Below, piece by piece: positions 19,657-29,373 of a DNA stretch of 64,000 bases. The stretch is from Bacteroidota bacterium. Lineage in GTDB: Bacteria; Bacteroidota; Bacteroidia; Flavobacteriales; Flavobacteriaceae. The stretch's first letter is position 1. Each line of letters starts with the position of its first letter. The stretch is from the NCBI GenBank assembly GCA_003650305.1, contig QMOV01000002.1, positions 17,513-81,512 on the forward strand. The letters are read 5' to 3'. The translations under genes were made by a program, and so were the position numbers. The notes under the pieces were generated by a model. That model saw only the letters and a list, made by a program, of their open reading frames with translations. It was not told where the DNA came from and searched no databases.

Positions 19657-20322
19657 ATGTCAATACATCAAAACCTAAATCATATAAAATCACAACTTCC
19701 AAAACATGTTGCTTTGGTTGCTGTTACTAAAACCAAGCCTATAAGCGATATAATGGAAGCTTATAATGCTGGACAACGTGTTTTTGGAGAAAACAAAATA
19801 CAGGAAATGGTAGAAAAATATGCGCAACTACCAAAAGAAATTGAGTGGCATATGATAGGTCATGTACAACGAAACAAAGTAAAATACATGGCAAGTTTTG
19901 TGAGTTTAATTCATGGAGTAGATAATTTTAAATTGCTCAAAGAAATAAACAAACAAGCGCAAAAACACAATAGAAGGATTAATTGTTTAATGCAAATTAA
20001 AATTGCTTCTGAAGAGTCGAAGTTTGGAATGACTCAAAATGAAGCTTCAAGTATTTTGCAATCTGAAGCATTTTCAGAATTAAAACATATTAAAATTATA
20101 GGTGTTATGGGAATGGCAACTTTCACTAACAATAAAGCACAAATAAAGGAAGAATTTCAATTATTGAAACTCACATTTGATGAATTGAAAACTATTTCAA
20201 CTAACAACTGTGAATTGAAAACTATTTCAATGGGAATGAGTGACTATTACCATTTAGCCATCGATTGTGGTAGCACTATGATTCGTGTAGGAAGTAGTAT
20301 ATTTGGAGAACGAAATTATTAA
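19657..20322 (+). CDS. YggS/PLPBP family pyridoxal phosphate-binding protein
   Basis: VALVAVTKTKP, FGENKIQEM, WHMIGHVQRNKVK, SMGMSDYYHLAIDCGSTMIRVGSSIFG. Confidence 0.9.
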   Translation: MSIHQNLNHIKSQLPKHVALVAVTKTKPISDIMEAYNAGQRVFGENKIQEMVEKYAQLPKEIEWHMIGHVQRNKVKYMASFVSLIHGVDNFKLLKEINKQAQKHNRRINCLMQIKIASEESKFGMTQNEASSILQSEAFSELKHIKIIGVMGMATFTNNKAQIKEEFQLLKLTFDELKTISTNNCELKTISMGMSDYYHLAIDCGSTMIRVGSSIFGERNY

Positions 20323-20333
20323 ACTTAAAATCA

Positions 20334-20400
20334 TTTGTCATATTGAGCGCAGTCGAAATATCTATTATAATTAACCTTCACTTTGTTCAGAATGACAAAA
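20334..20400. repeat. Degenerate inverted-repeat intergenic element
   Basis: tttgtcatattgagcgcagt ... actttgttcagaatgacaaa; the two 20-nt ends are complementary at about 14/20 positions. Confidence 0.65.
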
Positions 20401-20421
20401 ATTTAAACTTTTAATTAACTA

Positions 20422-21783
20422 TTGTATGCAATTTTAGACATAGAAACTACTGGAGGCAAGTACAATGAAGAAGGTATAACCGAAATTGCAATTTATAAAT
20501 TTGACGGTCATGAAGTTATAGACCAATTTATCAGTTTAGTTAATCCCGAAAAAGAAATTCAAGCATTTGTTGTTAATCTTACTGGAATAAATAGCAAAAT
20601 GTTACGAAATGCACCAAAGTTTTATGAAATTGCAAAACGAATTATCGAAATTACTAAAGATTGTATTGTAGTAGCTCATAACTCTCAATTTGATAACCGA
20701 ATTTTAAAAACAGAATTTAAACGTTTAGGTTATGAGTATAAACGTAAAACACTTTGCACTGTAGAACTTGCAAAAGCTCTACTTCCAGATCAATCTTCCT
20801 ACAGTTTAGGTAAACTCACAAGATCTTTAGGTATTCCGGTAAGTGGAAGACATAGAGCTGCTGGAGATGCAATGGCAACTGTAAAACTTTTTAAATTATT
20901 ACTCGCTAAAGATTTACAAAAAATTATTATTAAAGAGTCTATTAAATCTGATACTAAATTAAAGATTGAACCTAGGCTATTTGATATTGTTGAGCAATTA
21001 CCAACAAAAACTGGTGTGTATTATATACATAAAGGCGATGGAGAAATTATATATATTGGGAAGAGTAAAAATATAAAAAAACGTGTAAATCAACACTTTA
21101 CAAGTCAAGCTCCAAAAGCAAAAAAAATACAACTTTTAGTAGCAACAGTAACTTATGAATATACTGGAAGTGAACTTATTGCTCTATTAAAAGAAAGTGA
21201 AGAAGTAAAACGCAATAAACCCATTTTTAATCGCTCATTAAAACGTACATCTTTTTCTCATGGACTATACAGCTTCATAGATGATAATGGTTATACAAAT
21301 TTAAAAATCGATCAGATAAACGGAAAAGAAACACCAATAACAACGTTTTCAAATTATCAAAGTGCAAAAAGCTTCTTAAATAGAACTACAGACGAGCAAA
21401 ATTTGTGTCAAAAATTAACCGGAATTCATCTAACAAATGGTAGTTGTTTTAACTATAGCATAAAACAATGTTTTGGTGCTTGTATTGCTGAAGAAACTAA
21501 AATAGATTACAATAAACGTGTGTCTAAAATTATTAATAAACATAATTTTGCAATTCAAAATATGGTTATAATAGATCGTGGTCGAGCTATAGATGAGCGC
21601 AGTGCAATACTTATAGAAAATGGTGTGTATAAAGGTTTTGGTTTTTACAATCTCAATTACCAGATTAATAATTTAGATGTCTTACAATCTATTATTACAA
21701 CTACGGAACACAATAGAGATACACAACACATTATACAAAGTTATTTAAGGCGAAATAAAAAACTTAAAATTGTAAACTTATAG
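20422..21783 (+). CDS. DnaQ-like 3'-5' exonuclease fused to GIY-YIG (UvrC N-terminal-like/Cho-like) nuclease; TTG start
   Basis: N-term ILDIETTGG...AHNSQFDNRIL...HRAAGDAMAT DEDD exonuclease; TGVYYIHKGDGEIIYIGKSKNIKKRVNQHF GIY-YIG; C-term CFGACIAEE UvrC-like. Confidence 0.88.
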   Translation: MYAILDIETTGGKYNEEGITEIAIYKFDGHEVIDQFISLVNPEKEIQAFVVNLTGINSKMLRNAPKFYEIAKRIIEITKDCIVVAHNSQFDNRILKTEFKRLGYEYKRKTLCTVELAKALLPDQSSYSLGKLTRSLGIPVSGRHRAAGDAMATVKLFKLLLAKDLQKIIIKESIKSDTKLKIEPRLFDIVEQLPTKTGVYYIHKGDGEIIYIGKSKNIKKRVNQHFTSQAPKAKKIQLLVATVTYEYTGSELIALLKESEEVKRNKPIFNRSLKRTSFSHGLYSFIDDNGYTNLKIDQINGKETPITTFSNYQSAKSFLNRTTDEQNLCQKLTGIHLTNGSCFNYSIKQCFGACIAEETKIDYNKRVSKIINKHNFAIQNMVIIDRGRAIDERSAILIENGVYKGFGFYNLNYQINNLDVLQSIITTTEHNRDTQHIIQSYLRRNKKLKIVNL

Positions 21784-21825
21784 GTCTTTAAAAGAAATAA
21801 CTAATCTTTTATTACTTTTGATATA

Positions 21826-22659
21826 ATGGAAAACAACAAGCCGCTAAAAAAATGGCAACAAAAACTTCATGAAATTATTTATGAAGCCGACACACCAGCT
21901 GGAAAGTTATTTGATGTAATTCTTTTTATAGTTATTATAGCAAGTATTGTTTTTGTGATGTTAGAAAGTGTGAGAAGCATTGATATTAAATATCATAATT
22001 TCCTAAATATTGCCGAATGGGTTATTACAATCCTTTTTACTATAGAGTATATTGCTAGAATAGTTTCTGTAAAAAAACCTCTTAAATATATTACAAGTTT
22101 TTACGGTATTATAGATTTATTAGCTACAATTCCTAAATACCTCTCTTTAATATTTATTGGTTCACAACATTTAGTCGCTTTAAGAGCGTTACGATTAATG
22201 CGTATATTTCGTATTTTAAAATTAGTACGCTTTATTGGAGAATCCAATAACTTTATAATTGCTTTAAAAGCAAGTCGTGTAAGGATATTTATTTTCATTT
22301 CATTCATACTAATTCTTTGTACCATATTAGGCACAATAATGTATTTAATTGAAGACGATTCTAGTGGTTTTACTAGCATTCCTGAAAGTGTATATTGGGC
22401 TATTGTAACACTTACTACTGTAGGTTATGGCGATATTGCTCCAGTAACACCATTTGGTCAATTTATAGCATCTTTAGTTATGATATTAGGTTATGCTATT
22501 ATTGTAATACCTACAGGAATTATTACTTCCGAATTAGTTAAAGATAGTATAAAAAGTGTGCAAACAAATACGCAATCTTGTCCAAACTGTTCGGTAGAAA
22601 AGCATAGAGATAATGCTGAATTCTGTTATAAATGCGGTCACACACTTAAGCATGAGTAA
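21826..22659 (+). CDS. Voltage-gated-type potassium/ion channel with C-terminal zinc-ribbon
   Basis: ALRLMRIFRILKLVRF S4-like helix, TLTTVGYGDIAP selectivity filter, C-terminal CPNCSVEKHRDNAEFCYKCGH. Confidence 0.88.
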   Translation: MENNKPLKKWQQKLHEIIYEADTPAGKLFDVILFIVIIASIVFVMLESVRSIDIKYHNFLNIAEWVITILFTIEYIARIVSVKKPLKYITSFYGIIDLLATIPKYLSLIFIGSQHLVALRALRLMRIFRILKLVRFIGESNNFIIALKASRVRIFIFISFILILCTILGTIMYLIEDDSSGFTSIPESVYWAIVTLTTVGYGDIAPVTPFGQFIASLVMILGYAIIVIPTGIITSELVKDSIKSVQTNTQSCPNCSVEKHRDNAEFCYKCGHTLKHE

Positions 22660-23560
22660 TTACCTTATTTCCATTGTTGGACCAACTGCTATTGGTAAAA
22701 CGAAATTAAGTTTAAAATTGGCTCAATATTTTAAAACTGAAATCATTTCAGCCGATTCCAGACAATTTTACAAAGAGATGCAAATTGGTACTACAGTTCC
22801 ATCTACCGAAGAATTATCACAAATGAAACATCATTTTATTCATCATAAATCTATAGAAGATAATTATAACGTCGGAGCTTTTGAAAAAGATGCAATACTG
22901 CGTTTAGACACACTTTTTAAAACGCATCAAGTAGTTATTATGGTTGGAGGCTCTGGCCTTTATATAGATGCTGTTACAAAAGGATTAGACCATTTTCCTG
23001 CTATCGATACTAACGTAAGAGAAACGCTTAATAAAAAGCTCAAAACAGATGGTATAAAATCGTTGCAAAGTCAACTTAAAGAATTAGATTTAGATTTATT
23101 CAATACAATTGCTATTGATAATCCACATCGTGTTATTAGAGCTTTAGAAATTTGCATAGGCACAGGAAAACCGTATTCATCCTTTTTAAATAAAGAAAAA
23201 CCAAAACGCAATTTTAAATCCATCTCTATTGGTTTATCAGCAAATCGTGAGATTATCTATGATAGAATTAATAAACGTGTAGATATTATGATAGAAAATG
23301 GTTTATTAGATGAAGTAAAAGAGTTACAAGGCAAACAACATTTAAATGCTTTAAATACTGTTGGCTATAAGGAATTAATTAAATTCCTTAATGGCGAATG
23401 GACTTTAGAGTTTGCTGTTTCTGAAATTAAAAAAAATACACGACGTTTTGCTAAACGTCAACTCACATGGTTTAAAAAAGATAAAACCATTTTGTGGTTA
23501 GACCATACAACGGATTTTAATATGATTATTGAGAAACTTAAAACTAAATTTAAAACATAA
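22652..23560 (+). CDS. miaA: tRNA dimethylallyltransferase
   Basis: MSNYLISIVGPTAIGKTKLSLKLA...ISADSRQFYKEMQIGT; start refined from 22613 to ATG at 22652. Confidence 0.93.
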   Translation: MSNYLISIVGPTAIGKTKLSLKLAQYFKTEIISADSRQFYKEMQIGTTVPSTEELSQMKHHFIHHKSIEDNYNVGAFEKDAILRLDTLFKTHQVVIMVGGSGLYIDAVTKGLDHFPAIDTNVRETLNKKLKTDGIKSLQSQLKELDLDLFNTIAIDNPHRVIRALEICIGTGKPYSSFLNKEKPKRNFKSISIGLSANREIIYDRINKRVDIMIENGLLDEVKELQGKQHLNALNTVGYKELIKFLNGEWTLEFAVSEIKKNTRRFAKRQLTWFKKDKTILWLDHTTDFNMIIEKLKTKFKT

Positions 23561-23623
23561 TTAAAAGTTATATTTGTTGTGATATGAAGAGTTCTACGCT
23601 ATAATCAGAAATATTTAGTACAT

Positions 23624-24253
23624 ATGAAAACATTAATACTTACATCAAGCGGAAAACTAATCACCTCCAACAAATTAGATTATTTTTTACCTAAACCTAT
23701 TTCCGAATCAAAAATTTTATATGTAACAACAGCTTCTAATAAAATTCCAGATACAAGTATTATAGAAAAGCAAAAACAAATAATGAGTAAGTTGAATTAT
23801 ATTTATACTGAATACGACATAACCAACAAATCCAAAGAAGAACTTAAAAAGGTACTTTCAGAACAAGACATTGTCTACGTTGAAGGTGGAAATACTTTCT
23901 ATTTATTAAAATCTGTTAGAGAAAGTGGATTTGATGAGATATTGAAGGAATTTATACCAAAAGGTCTTGTTTATATAGGAACAAGTGCTGGCTCATATAT
24001 TGCTAGTCCTTCAATAATTACAGCATCATGGGCAAAAGATGGATTTGATAGATGTGGAGTAACAGATTTTAAAGCTATGGGGCTAGTACCTTTTTTAATG
24101 CAAGTTCACTATGTTACTGGAATAAAAAAAATGCTTGAAGGGAAAGTCAAGGATTTGGATCTGCCTTTGCATGTTTTAAACGATGACCAAGCAATTGTAG
24201 TGAAGGGCGAAACAATTCAGCTTATTGGTGGTGGAGAAGAAATAATCATGTAA
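23624..24253 (+). CDS. Peptidase E-like (S51) / type 1 glutamine amidotransferase-like protein
   Basis: YVEGGNTFYLLKSV, YIGTSAGSYIASP nucleophile elbow. Confidence 0.8.
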   Translation: MKTLILTSSGKLITSNKLDYFLPKPISESKILYVTTASNKIPDTSIIEKQKQIMSKLNYIYTEYDITNKSKEELKKVLSEQDIVYVEGGNTFYLLKSVRESGFDEILKEFIPKGLVYIGTSAGSYIASPSIITASWAKDGFDRCGVTDFKAMGLVPFLMQVHYVTGIKKMLEGKVKDLDLPLHVLNDDQAIVVKGETIQLIGGGEEIIM

Positions 24254-24261
24254 TTGATAAT

Positions 24262-24375
24262 ACAACGACGAATAAAATTTACAGCATATAACAAAGTGTA
24301 TCACATTCGCCAAAGGCGAACTTTAATCTGAACAACTACGTTGTCAATACAGAACTATGTTTAACGCGTTGTTGC
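24262..24375. repeat. Structured intergenic element with terminal complementarity and an internal hairpin
   Basis: ACAACG-a-CG at 24262-24270 pairs with CGCGTTGT at 24365-24372; TTCGCC-AAA-GGCGAA hairpin at 24306-24320; ACAAC-TAC-GTTGT hairpin at about 24332-24344. Confidence 0.5.
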
Positions 24376-24417
24376 TTCTAATTTTTCTTACAAGCTATCA
24401 AAGACAAGAAATACTTT

Positions 24418-25128
24418 TTAAGCTTTTTGGTTTACTACTAATCTAAAGCCTTCACCATGAATGTTTAAAATCTCGACATTCTCATCTACTTTTAAATACT
24501 TACGCAGTTTAGCAATATACACATCCATACTACGAGAGGTAAAATAATTATCGTCTCTCCATATTTTTGTTAATGCTAATTCGCGTGGCATTAAATCGTT
24601 TTCGTGTAAGGCTAATAAACGTAGTAATTCGCCCTCTTTAGGTGATAACTTTTCTGGAGTTCCTCCTTTATATTTTAAGAATCTCAATTTAGAATTTAAA
24701 TGAAAATCGCCTATTTCGAACTCAAATTGTTTACTATCTGTAACACTATCTGTAGCTTTTCGATTTATAATAGCTTTAATTTTCATAAGTAACACTTCAC
24801 TATCAAATGGCTTGTTTAAATAGTCGTCTGCTCCTACTTTGTAGCCTTTAAGGACATCTTCTTTCATTGCTTTTGCAGTTAAGAAAATAATAGGCACATC
24901 AGTATTTTTTTCACGTATTTCTTTTGCTAAAGTAAAACCATCTTTATAAGGCATCATTACATCAAGAATACATAAATCGTAATCGTCTTTCTTGAATTTC
25001 TCAAAACCTTCCATTCCGTTTTTTGCATGAACAACATCGTAATCGTTCATCATTAAATAGTCTTTTAAAACTGTTCCGAAATTTGGATCGTCTTCTACTA
25101 AAAGTATTTTTTTGTTTATTTCTTCCAT
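24418..25128 (-). CDS. OmpR-family response regulator (RprY-like)
   Basis: LVEDDPNFGTVL, CILDVMMPYKDGF, LTAKAMKEDVLKGYKVGADDYLNKPF, C-terminal winged helix. Confidence 0.9.
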   Translation of the reverse strand: MEEINKKILLVEDDPNFGTVLKDYLMMNDYDVVHAKNGMEGFEKFKKDDYDLCILDVMMPYKDGFTLAKEIREKNTDVPIIFLTAKAMKEDVLKGYKVGADDYLNKPFDSEVLLMKIKAIINRKATDSVTDSKQFEFEIGDFHLNSKLRFLKYKGGTPEKLSPKEGELLRLLALHENDLMPRELALTKIWRDDNYFTSRSMDVYIAKLRKYLKVDENVEILNIHGEGFRLVVNQKA

Positions 25129-25135
25129 AATTATA

Positions 25136-26704
25136 TTAGGATATTAATGGTAATTTTATAATAAAGGTGCTACCTTTTCCTTTTTCACTTTCTACGGTTA
25201 CAAAACCTTGATGGTCATCTACAATTCGCTTAACGTAAGAAAGTCCTAAACCATGACCTTTTACATTATGCACATTTCCTGTGTGTTCTCTATAAAATTT
25301 TTCGAACACCTTTTTTTGAACAGATTTTGACATTCCGTTGCCCTGATCTTTAATTCTTAATATAATGCTTTTTCCAATACTCTCGGTGTAAATATCAATT
25401 TTAGGTTCATTAGTAGAGTATTTTACTGCATTATCTAATATATTAACTATAACGTTAGTAAAGTGAGTTTCATTGGCTAAAACAGAATGTTTTATTGCAT
25501 TTAAATGCGTTTTTATATAACCGTTTTTATGCTCAATAATAAGCTCGATGTGCGTAATAGCATGTAAAATTAAGTCGTGTAATTTTACTCTATCCTTACT
25601 AATATTAAGTTGATTTTTTTCAAGTTTAGATATTCTAAGCACATTTTCTACTTGTGCATGCATACGTTTATTTTCATCCTTAATCATTTTAAGATAACGT
25701 TTTACTTTATCTTCATCATTAATAATTTTGGGATTCTTAATAGCATCTAAAGCTAAATTTATGGTTGCTATAGGTGTTTTAAACTCATGCGTCATGTTAT
25801 TAATAAAATCTGTCTTTATTTGAGAAATTTGACGTTGCTTTATTAATTGATAAATAGCACTAAAAAAGGCAAAAATTATAAACGATGTAAAAATTATTGA
25901 TAACAACATCATGCCAATAATAGATGAGAAAATAAACTGACTTCTCTCTGGAAAATTAACGTAAAGCAAAAAATCACTCTCATCATTATTATCTAAAAAA
26001 ATAGGTGCTCCAAAAGTAGAATTATGTTCTAATTCAAAATTTTGAGATTGAATTTTTGTTGCTAAATCTTTTCCATATATAGCAAATTCAAAATCTATAT
26101 CAATATCATCTTCTTTAAGCTTTTTACCCAACAATTTGTATATTTCATTTTTTGAAACACGTTTATGAATAGGTGTTCGCTTTGAAATATCTTTATAAGT
26201 TGTTTCAAAAATAATTTCATCTGTACGAGAAATTTCTCCAATTTGTATTAGCCGTTCTTCTGGACTCAACTTCGAATTGAATTCAACATTACTCCTTTGT
26301 AAAACTTTTGTTTCACGCTCGTTAAGAAAACGTGTAACATTTACACTATCTAAACTTATGTCAAAGAACGAAGGAATTCTAAAATTCTCTTCTAAAATTC
26401 CGTTTCTATAAATTAGCGTTTCATTAGAGTCATTATCTTCTTGTAAAATGTACAAATTTCTAATTGCCGCTGTATCTCCTTTTACACCTTTTGCTATTAA
26501 ATCCTGAAATTTATAAACAAATTCTCTATACTCTCTTTCTTCAATAGCATTTGAGGTATAACTCAAAGCTTTTTTTACCTTAAAAGTAAATTGTTGTTGT
26601 TCGTTTTTAACTGTATTATTTATGTAATAGCCTTGAACAAATATGATTCCAATAAGTGATAAACTCATTAAAAACACCAACAAGATGAATAACTTTTTGT
26701 TCAT
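25136..26704 (-). CDS. Sensor histidine kinase (RprX-like)
   Basis: NNMTHEFKTPIATINLALDAI H box, ILDNAVKYS N box, GHGLGLSYVK G box. Confidence 0.92.
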   Translation of the reverse strand: MNKKLFILLVFLMSLSLIGIIFVQGYYINNTVKNEQQQFTFKVKKALSYTSNAIEEREYREFVYKFQDLIAKGVKGDTAAIRNLYILQEDNDSNETLIYRNGILEENFRIPSFFDISLDSVNVTRFLNERETKVLQRSNVEFNSKLSPEERLIQIGEISRTDEIIFETTYKDISKRTPIHKRVSKNEIYKLLGKKLKEDDIDIDFEFAIYGKDLATKIQSQNFELEHNSTFGAPIFLDNNDESDFLLYVNFPERSQFIFSSIIGMMLLSIIFTSFIIFAFFSAIYQLIKQRQISQIKTDFINNMTHEFKTPIATINLALDAIKNPKIINDEDKVKRYLKMIKDENKRMHAQVENVLRISKLEKNQLNISKDRVKLHDLILHAITHIELIIEHKNGYIKTHLNAIKHSVLANETHFTNVIVNILDNAVKYSTNEPKIDIYTESIGKSIILRIKDQGNGMSKSVQKKVFEKFYREHTGNVHNVKGHGLGLSYVKRIVDDHQGFVTVESEKGKGSTFIIKLPLIS

Positions 26705-26782
26705 CGGTCAAAATTAACATTTTAACATTTAGCAGGAATGCCATTTAACCTAACGTTAACAAAAATGTTAAAATTTAGGTTA

Positions 26783-27367
26783 TTAAACTAATTTAAGAAT
26801 CTTTTGGTGGATAATTTTAACCTGATTTTCTGTTTTATCCAAGTTAATATTATTAATAACAAAGTGAGATAATTTAACTTTATCTTCATCACTCCACTGA
26901 TTATTCATAATGGCTTTAACCTTTTCTGAAGAAGAATTATCGCGCTGTATTACACGTTGTATTTTATCCTCATCTGAAGCTGTTACTGTAATTATATAAT
27001 CGTACTCACGATAACTGTCGTTTTCAAACAAAATTGCAGCTTCTTTAATTATATAAGAGTAGCTCTGTTTTTTTAGCCAATTTTTAAAATGAAATCTTAC
27101 TTTTGGATGCACAATAGCATTCATTTTTAACAATAATTCTTCATTATTATAAATTTTGTCTGCAAGAAATGGTTTGTTTAATTTGCCATCTTTATAAGCT
27201 TCTTTTCCAAAAAGTAGTATCAGTTTTCTTTTAATAATTTTAGAGCTATTCATTAGTTTTTTTGCTTTCAAATCGGCAAGATAAATAGGCACACCTAGTT
27301 TATGAAACATGTTTGCAACTGTTGTTTTACCACTTCCAATTCCTCCTGTTAAACCAACTATTATCAT
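26783..27367 (-). CDS. coaE: Dephospho-CoA kinase
   Basis: IIVGLTGGIGSGKTTVANMF, VPIYLADLKAKKLM. Confidence 0.9.
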   Translation of the reverse strand: MIIVGLTGGIGSGKTTVANMFHKLGVPIYLADLKAKKLMNSSKIIKRKLILLFGKEAYKDGKLNKPFLADKIYNNEELLLKMNAIVHPKVRFHFKNWLKKQSYSYIIKEAAILFENDSYREYDYIITVTASDEDKIQRVIQRDNSSSEKVKAIMNNQWSDEDKVKLSHFVINNINLDKTENQVKIIHQKILKLV

Positions 27368-28320
27368 TGTGTTAAAATAAATTCTATTCGGTTTTCATTT
27401 AATCTAACATTCTTAACATTATTTGGCTGTTTCACAATTTTAGGAATAAGATAAGTATCTTGAACATTTAATTTATTATAATCGCATTCTACAATAAAAC
27501 TGCTTGAAGAAATAGATTTAAAATTGCTTAAGCTTGTAAAAAACAAAACTGAAACCTCTTTTGGGTAATATTTTATTTTAATCTCATTTGGAAGATTAAT
27601 TATATCTACAGGAATGTTTATTGAGCCTTCTGTAAACCGTTCTACTTTTGCACTTACTTGAACTTGATTATGCGAAAACTCTAAATTTTCTGTATGTTTA
27701 GGCAGATTGAGTTTAACTGGAACAGATACATTTGAGTTTACATCATCCATTGTTAATTGCATAGTTGCAATTTCAGAAATTGAGTCGATTAAAACTTTAG
27801 GTCCAATTACTTTTATTGAATCTGGATTAATAATGTAATCTTCAATTAAATCAAATCCAGAAGAAAAATTTATTTGAGAATCTAATACAACTGGAATTTT
27901 TTTAACATGATTAACATCATACCTAAATGCTATAGTTTCTGGATTAATACTTTCAATTTTTATATTTGCGTCAAATTGGGAAACTATATTGGACAGTTCT
28001 CTTCTTTCAATCCAAAAATAATGTGTCGTATTCCTATCTAAATTTTGAAAGTCCACCTTTATTGTTGGTTTAATTAAATAATATTTTATTAATCTGAAAC
28101 CATAAGTGGTAAGCGTAATTTGCATAACATGAGAAGAATCTTTTACTATTACTTTATCTTCTGGTACATTTATGGCTTCAATATTAAAATCAACCGTTTG
28201 TGTATAATCTTTAGACAGTTTGGTTAATACAGAAAACAGTAAGGCTAATAAAAGAAAAAGGATAAAGACATTTACTTTTTTACTACTAAAAAACGACGCT
28301 ATTTTACTTCTAAATGTCAT
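27364..28320 (-). CDS. YbbR-like (CdaR-type) domain protein
   Basis: N-terminal TM followed by YbbR-like repeats (VIGPKVLIDSISEI); gene pair with coaE, typical of Bacteroidota. Confidence 0.75.
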   Translation of the reverse strand: MTFRSKIASFFSSKKVNVFILFLLLALLFSVLTKLSKDYTQTVDFNIEAINVPEDKVIVKDSSHVMQITLTTYGFRLIKYYLIKPTIKVDFQNLDRNTTHYFWIERRELSNIVSQFDANIKIESINPETIAFRYDVNHVKKIPVVLDSQINFSSGFDLIEDYIINPDSIKVIGPKVLIDSISEIATMQLTMDDVNSNVSVPVKLNLPKHTENLEFSHNQVQVSAKVERFTEGSINIPVDIINLPNEIKIKYYPKEVSVLFFTSLSNFKSISSSSFIVECDYNKLNVQDTYLIPKIVKQPNNVKNVRLNENRIEFILTQ

Positions 28321-29332
28321 CTTTATTTATTTTAAAAAATAAATTAGGAAATTGTAGTTCTGTATCTTTATTAGACAAGCTTAATATTAATGTAGATTTT
28401 AAAAATCCATAACCATAACCAAAAAACTGAATTATAATAGCAATAATTGCCAAAAAAGGTACAACTATATTTTTAGTGTTTATAAGAGCTAAAATAAAAC
28501 TTAATACAAAATATAATCCAAAACTAATTAAGGGCAATTTAATATCCATAATAAATAAGATAAAAGAAACTAATAATCCTAAACTAAAAAGTGTTGGAAA
28601 CCAATATGTCATCTTTTTTGTTTCTGGATACCAGCTATTTAATATAGGTCTTACTAATCCAAATTTATAGACTTGTTTGTAAAATTTTGACCAAGAAATT
28701 CTTCGTTTATGATACACAAAAGCTTCAGGTAAAAGTTTAGTTTTAAAATTTAAATTAGTTAATCTAATAGATAAATCGGGATCTTCTCCTGGATGAATTC
28801 TTCCAAAACCTCCAGTTGCTTCAAATGCACTTTTTGAAAGTCCCATATTAAAACTTCTAGGTTGAAATTTATTTACACTTGCTTTATTTCCTCTTATTCC
28901 ACCTGTTGTAATAAAAGAAGTCATTGAAAAATTAATAGCCTTTTGTAAGTTTGTAAACGAACTATGTGCTGCATCTGGACCACCAAAACAATCTACATAG
29001 TTTTTGTTTAAACTTTTAAGAACTTCATTAAGATAGTTTTTTGGTAGAATGCAATCGGAATCTAAAATTATAAAATAATTACCTTTTGCTAGTTTCATGC
29101 CATAATTTCTGGAATCTCCAGGTCCAGAGTTTTTTTTATAGTAATACGAAATATTTAACTTATCACTAAAACCATCAACGATAGTTTTTGAAGACAAAGT
29201 AGAACCGTCTTCAATAATTACAATTTCAAAATTTTTTTCCCCATCTAGAGTAACAAAACTTTCCAGAAGTTCTTTAACCTCTTCTGGTCTATTATAAACA
29301 GGAATAATAAAAGAAATATCTTGTGCTTGCAT
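28310..29332 (-). CDS. Family 2 glycosyltransferase
   Basis: SFIIPVYNRPEEVKELLESF, VIIEDGST, GPGDSRNYG, ILDSDCILP; C-terminal TMs. Confidence 0.9.
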   Translation of the reverse strand: MQAQDISFIIPVYNRPEEVKELLESFVTLDGEKNFEIVIIEDGSTLSSKTIVDGFSDKLNISYYYKKNSGPGDSRNYGMKLAKGNYFIILDSDCILPKNYLNEVLKSLNKNYVDCFGGPDAAHSSFTNLQKAINFSMTSFITTGGIRGNKASVNKFQPRSFNMGLSKSAFEATGGFGRIHPGEDPDLSIRLTNLNFKTKLLPEAFVYHKRRISWSKFYKQVYKFGLVRPILNSWYPETKKMTYWFPTLFSLGLLVSFILFIMDIKLPLISFGLYFVLSFILALINTKNIVVPFLAIIAIIIQFFGYGYGFLKSTLILSLSNKDTELQFPNLFFKINKDDI

Positions 29333-29373
29333 ATTTTACAAAGGTAACTAAACAGAATACAACAATTATGCTT

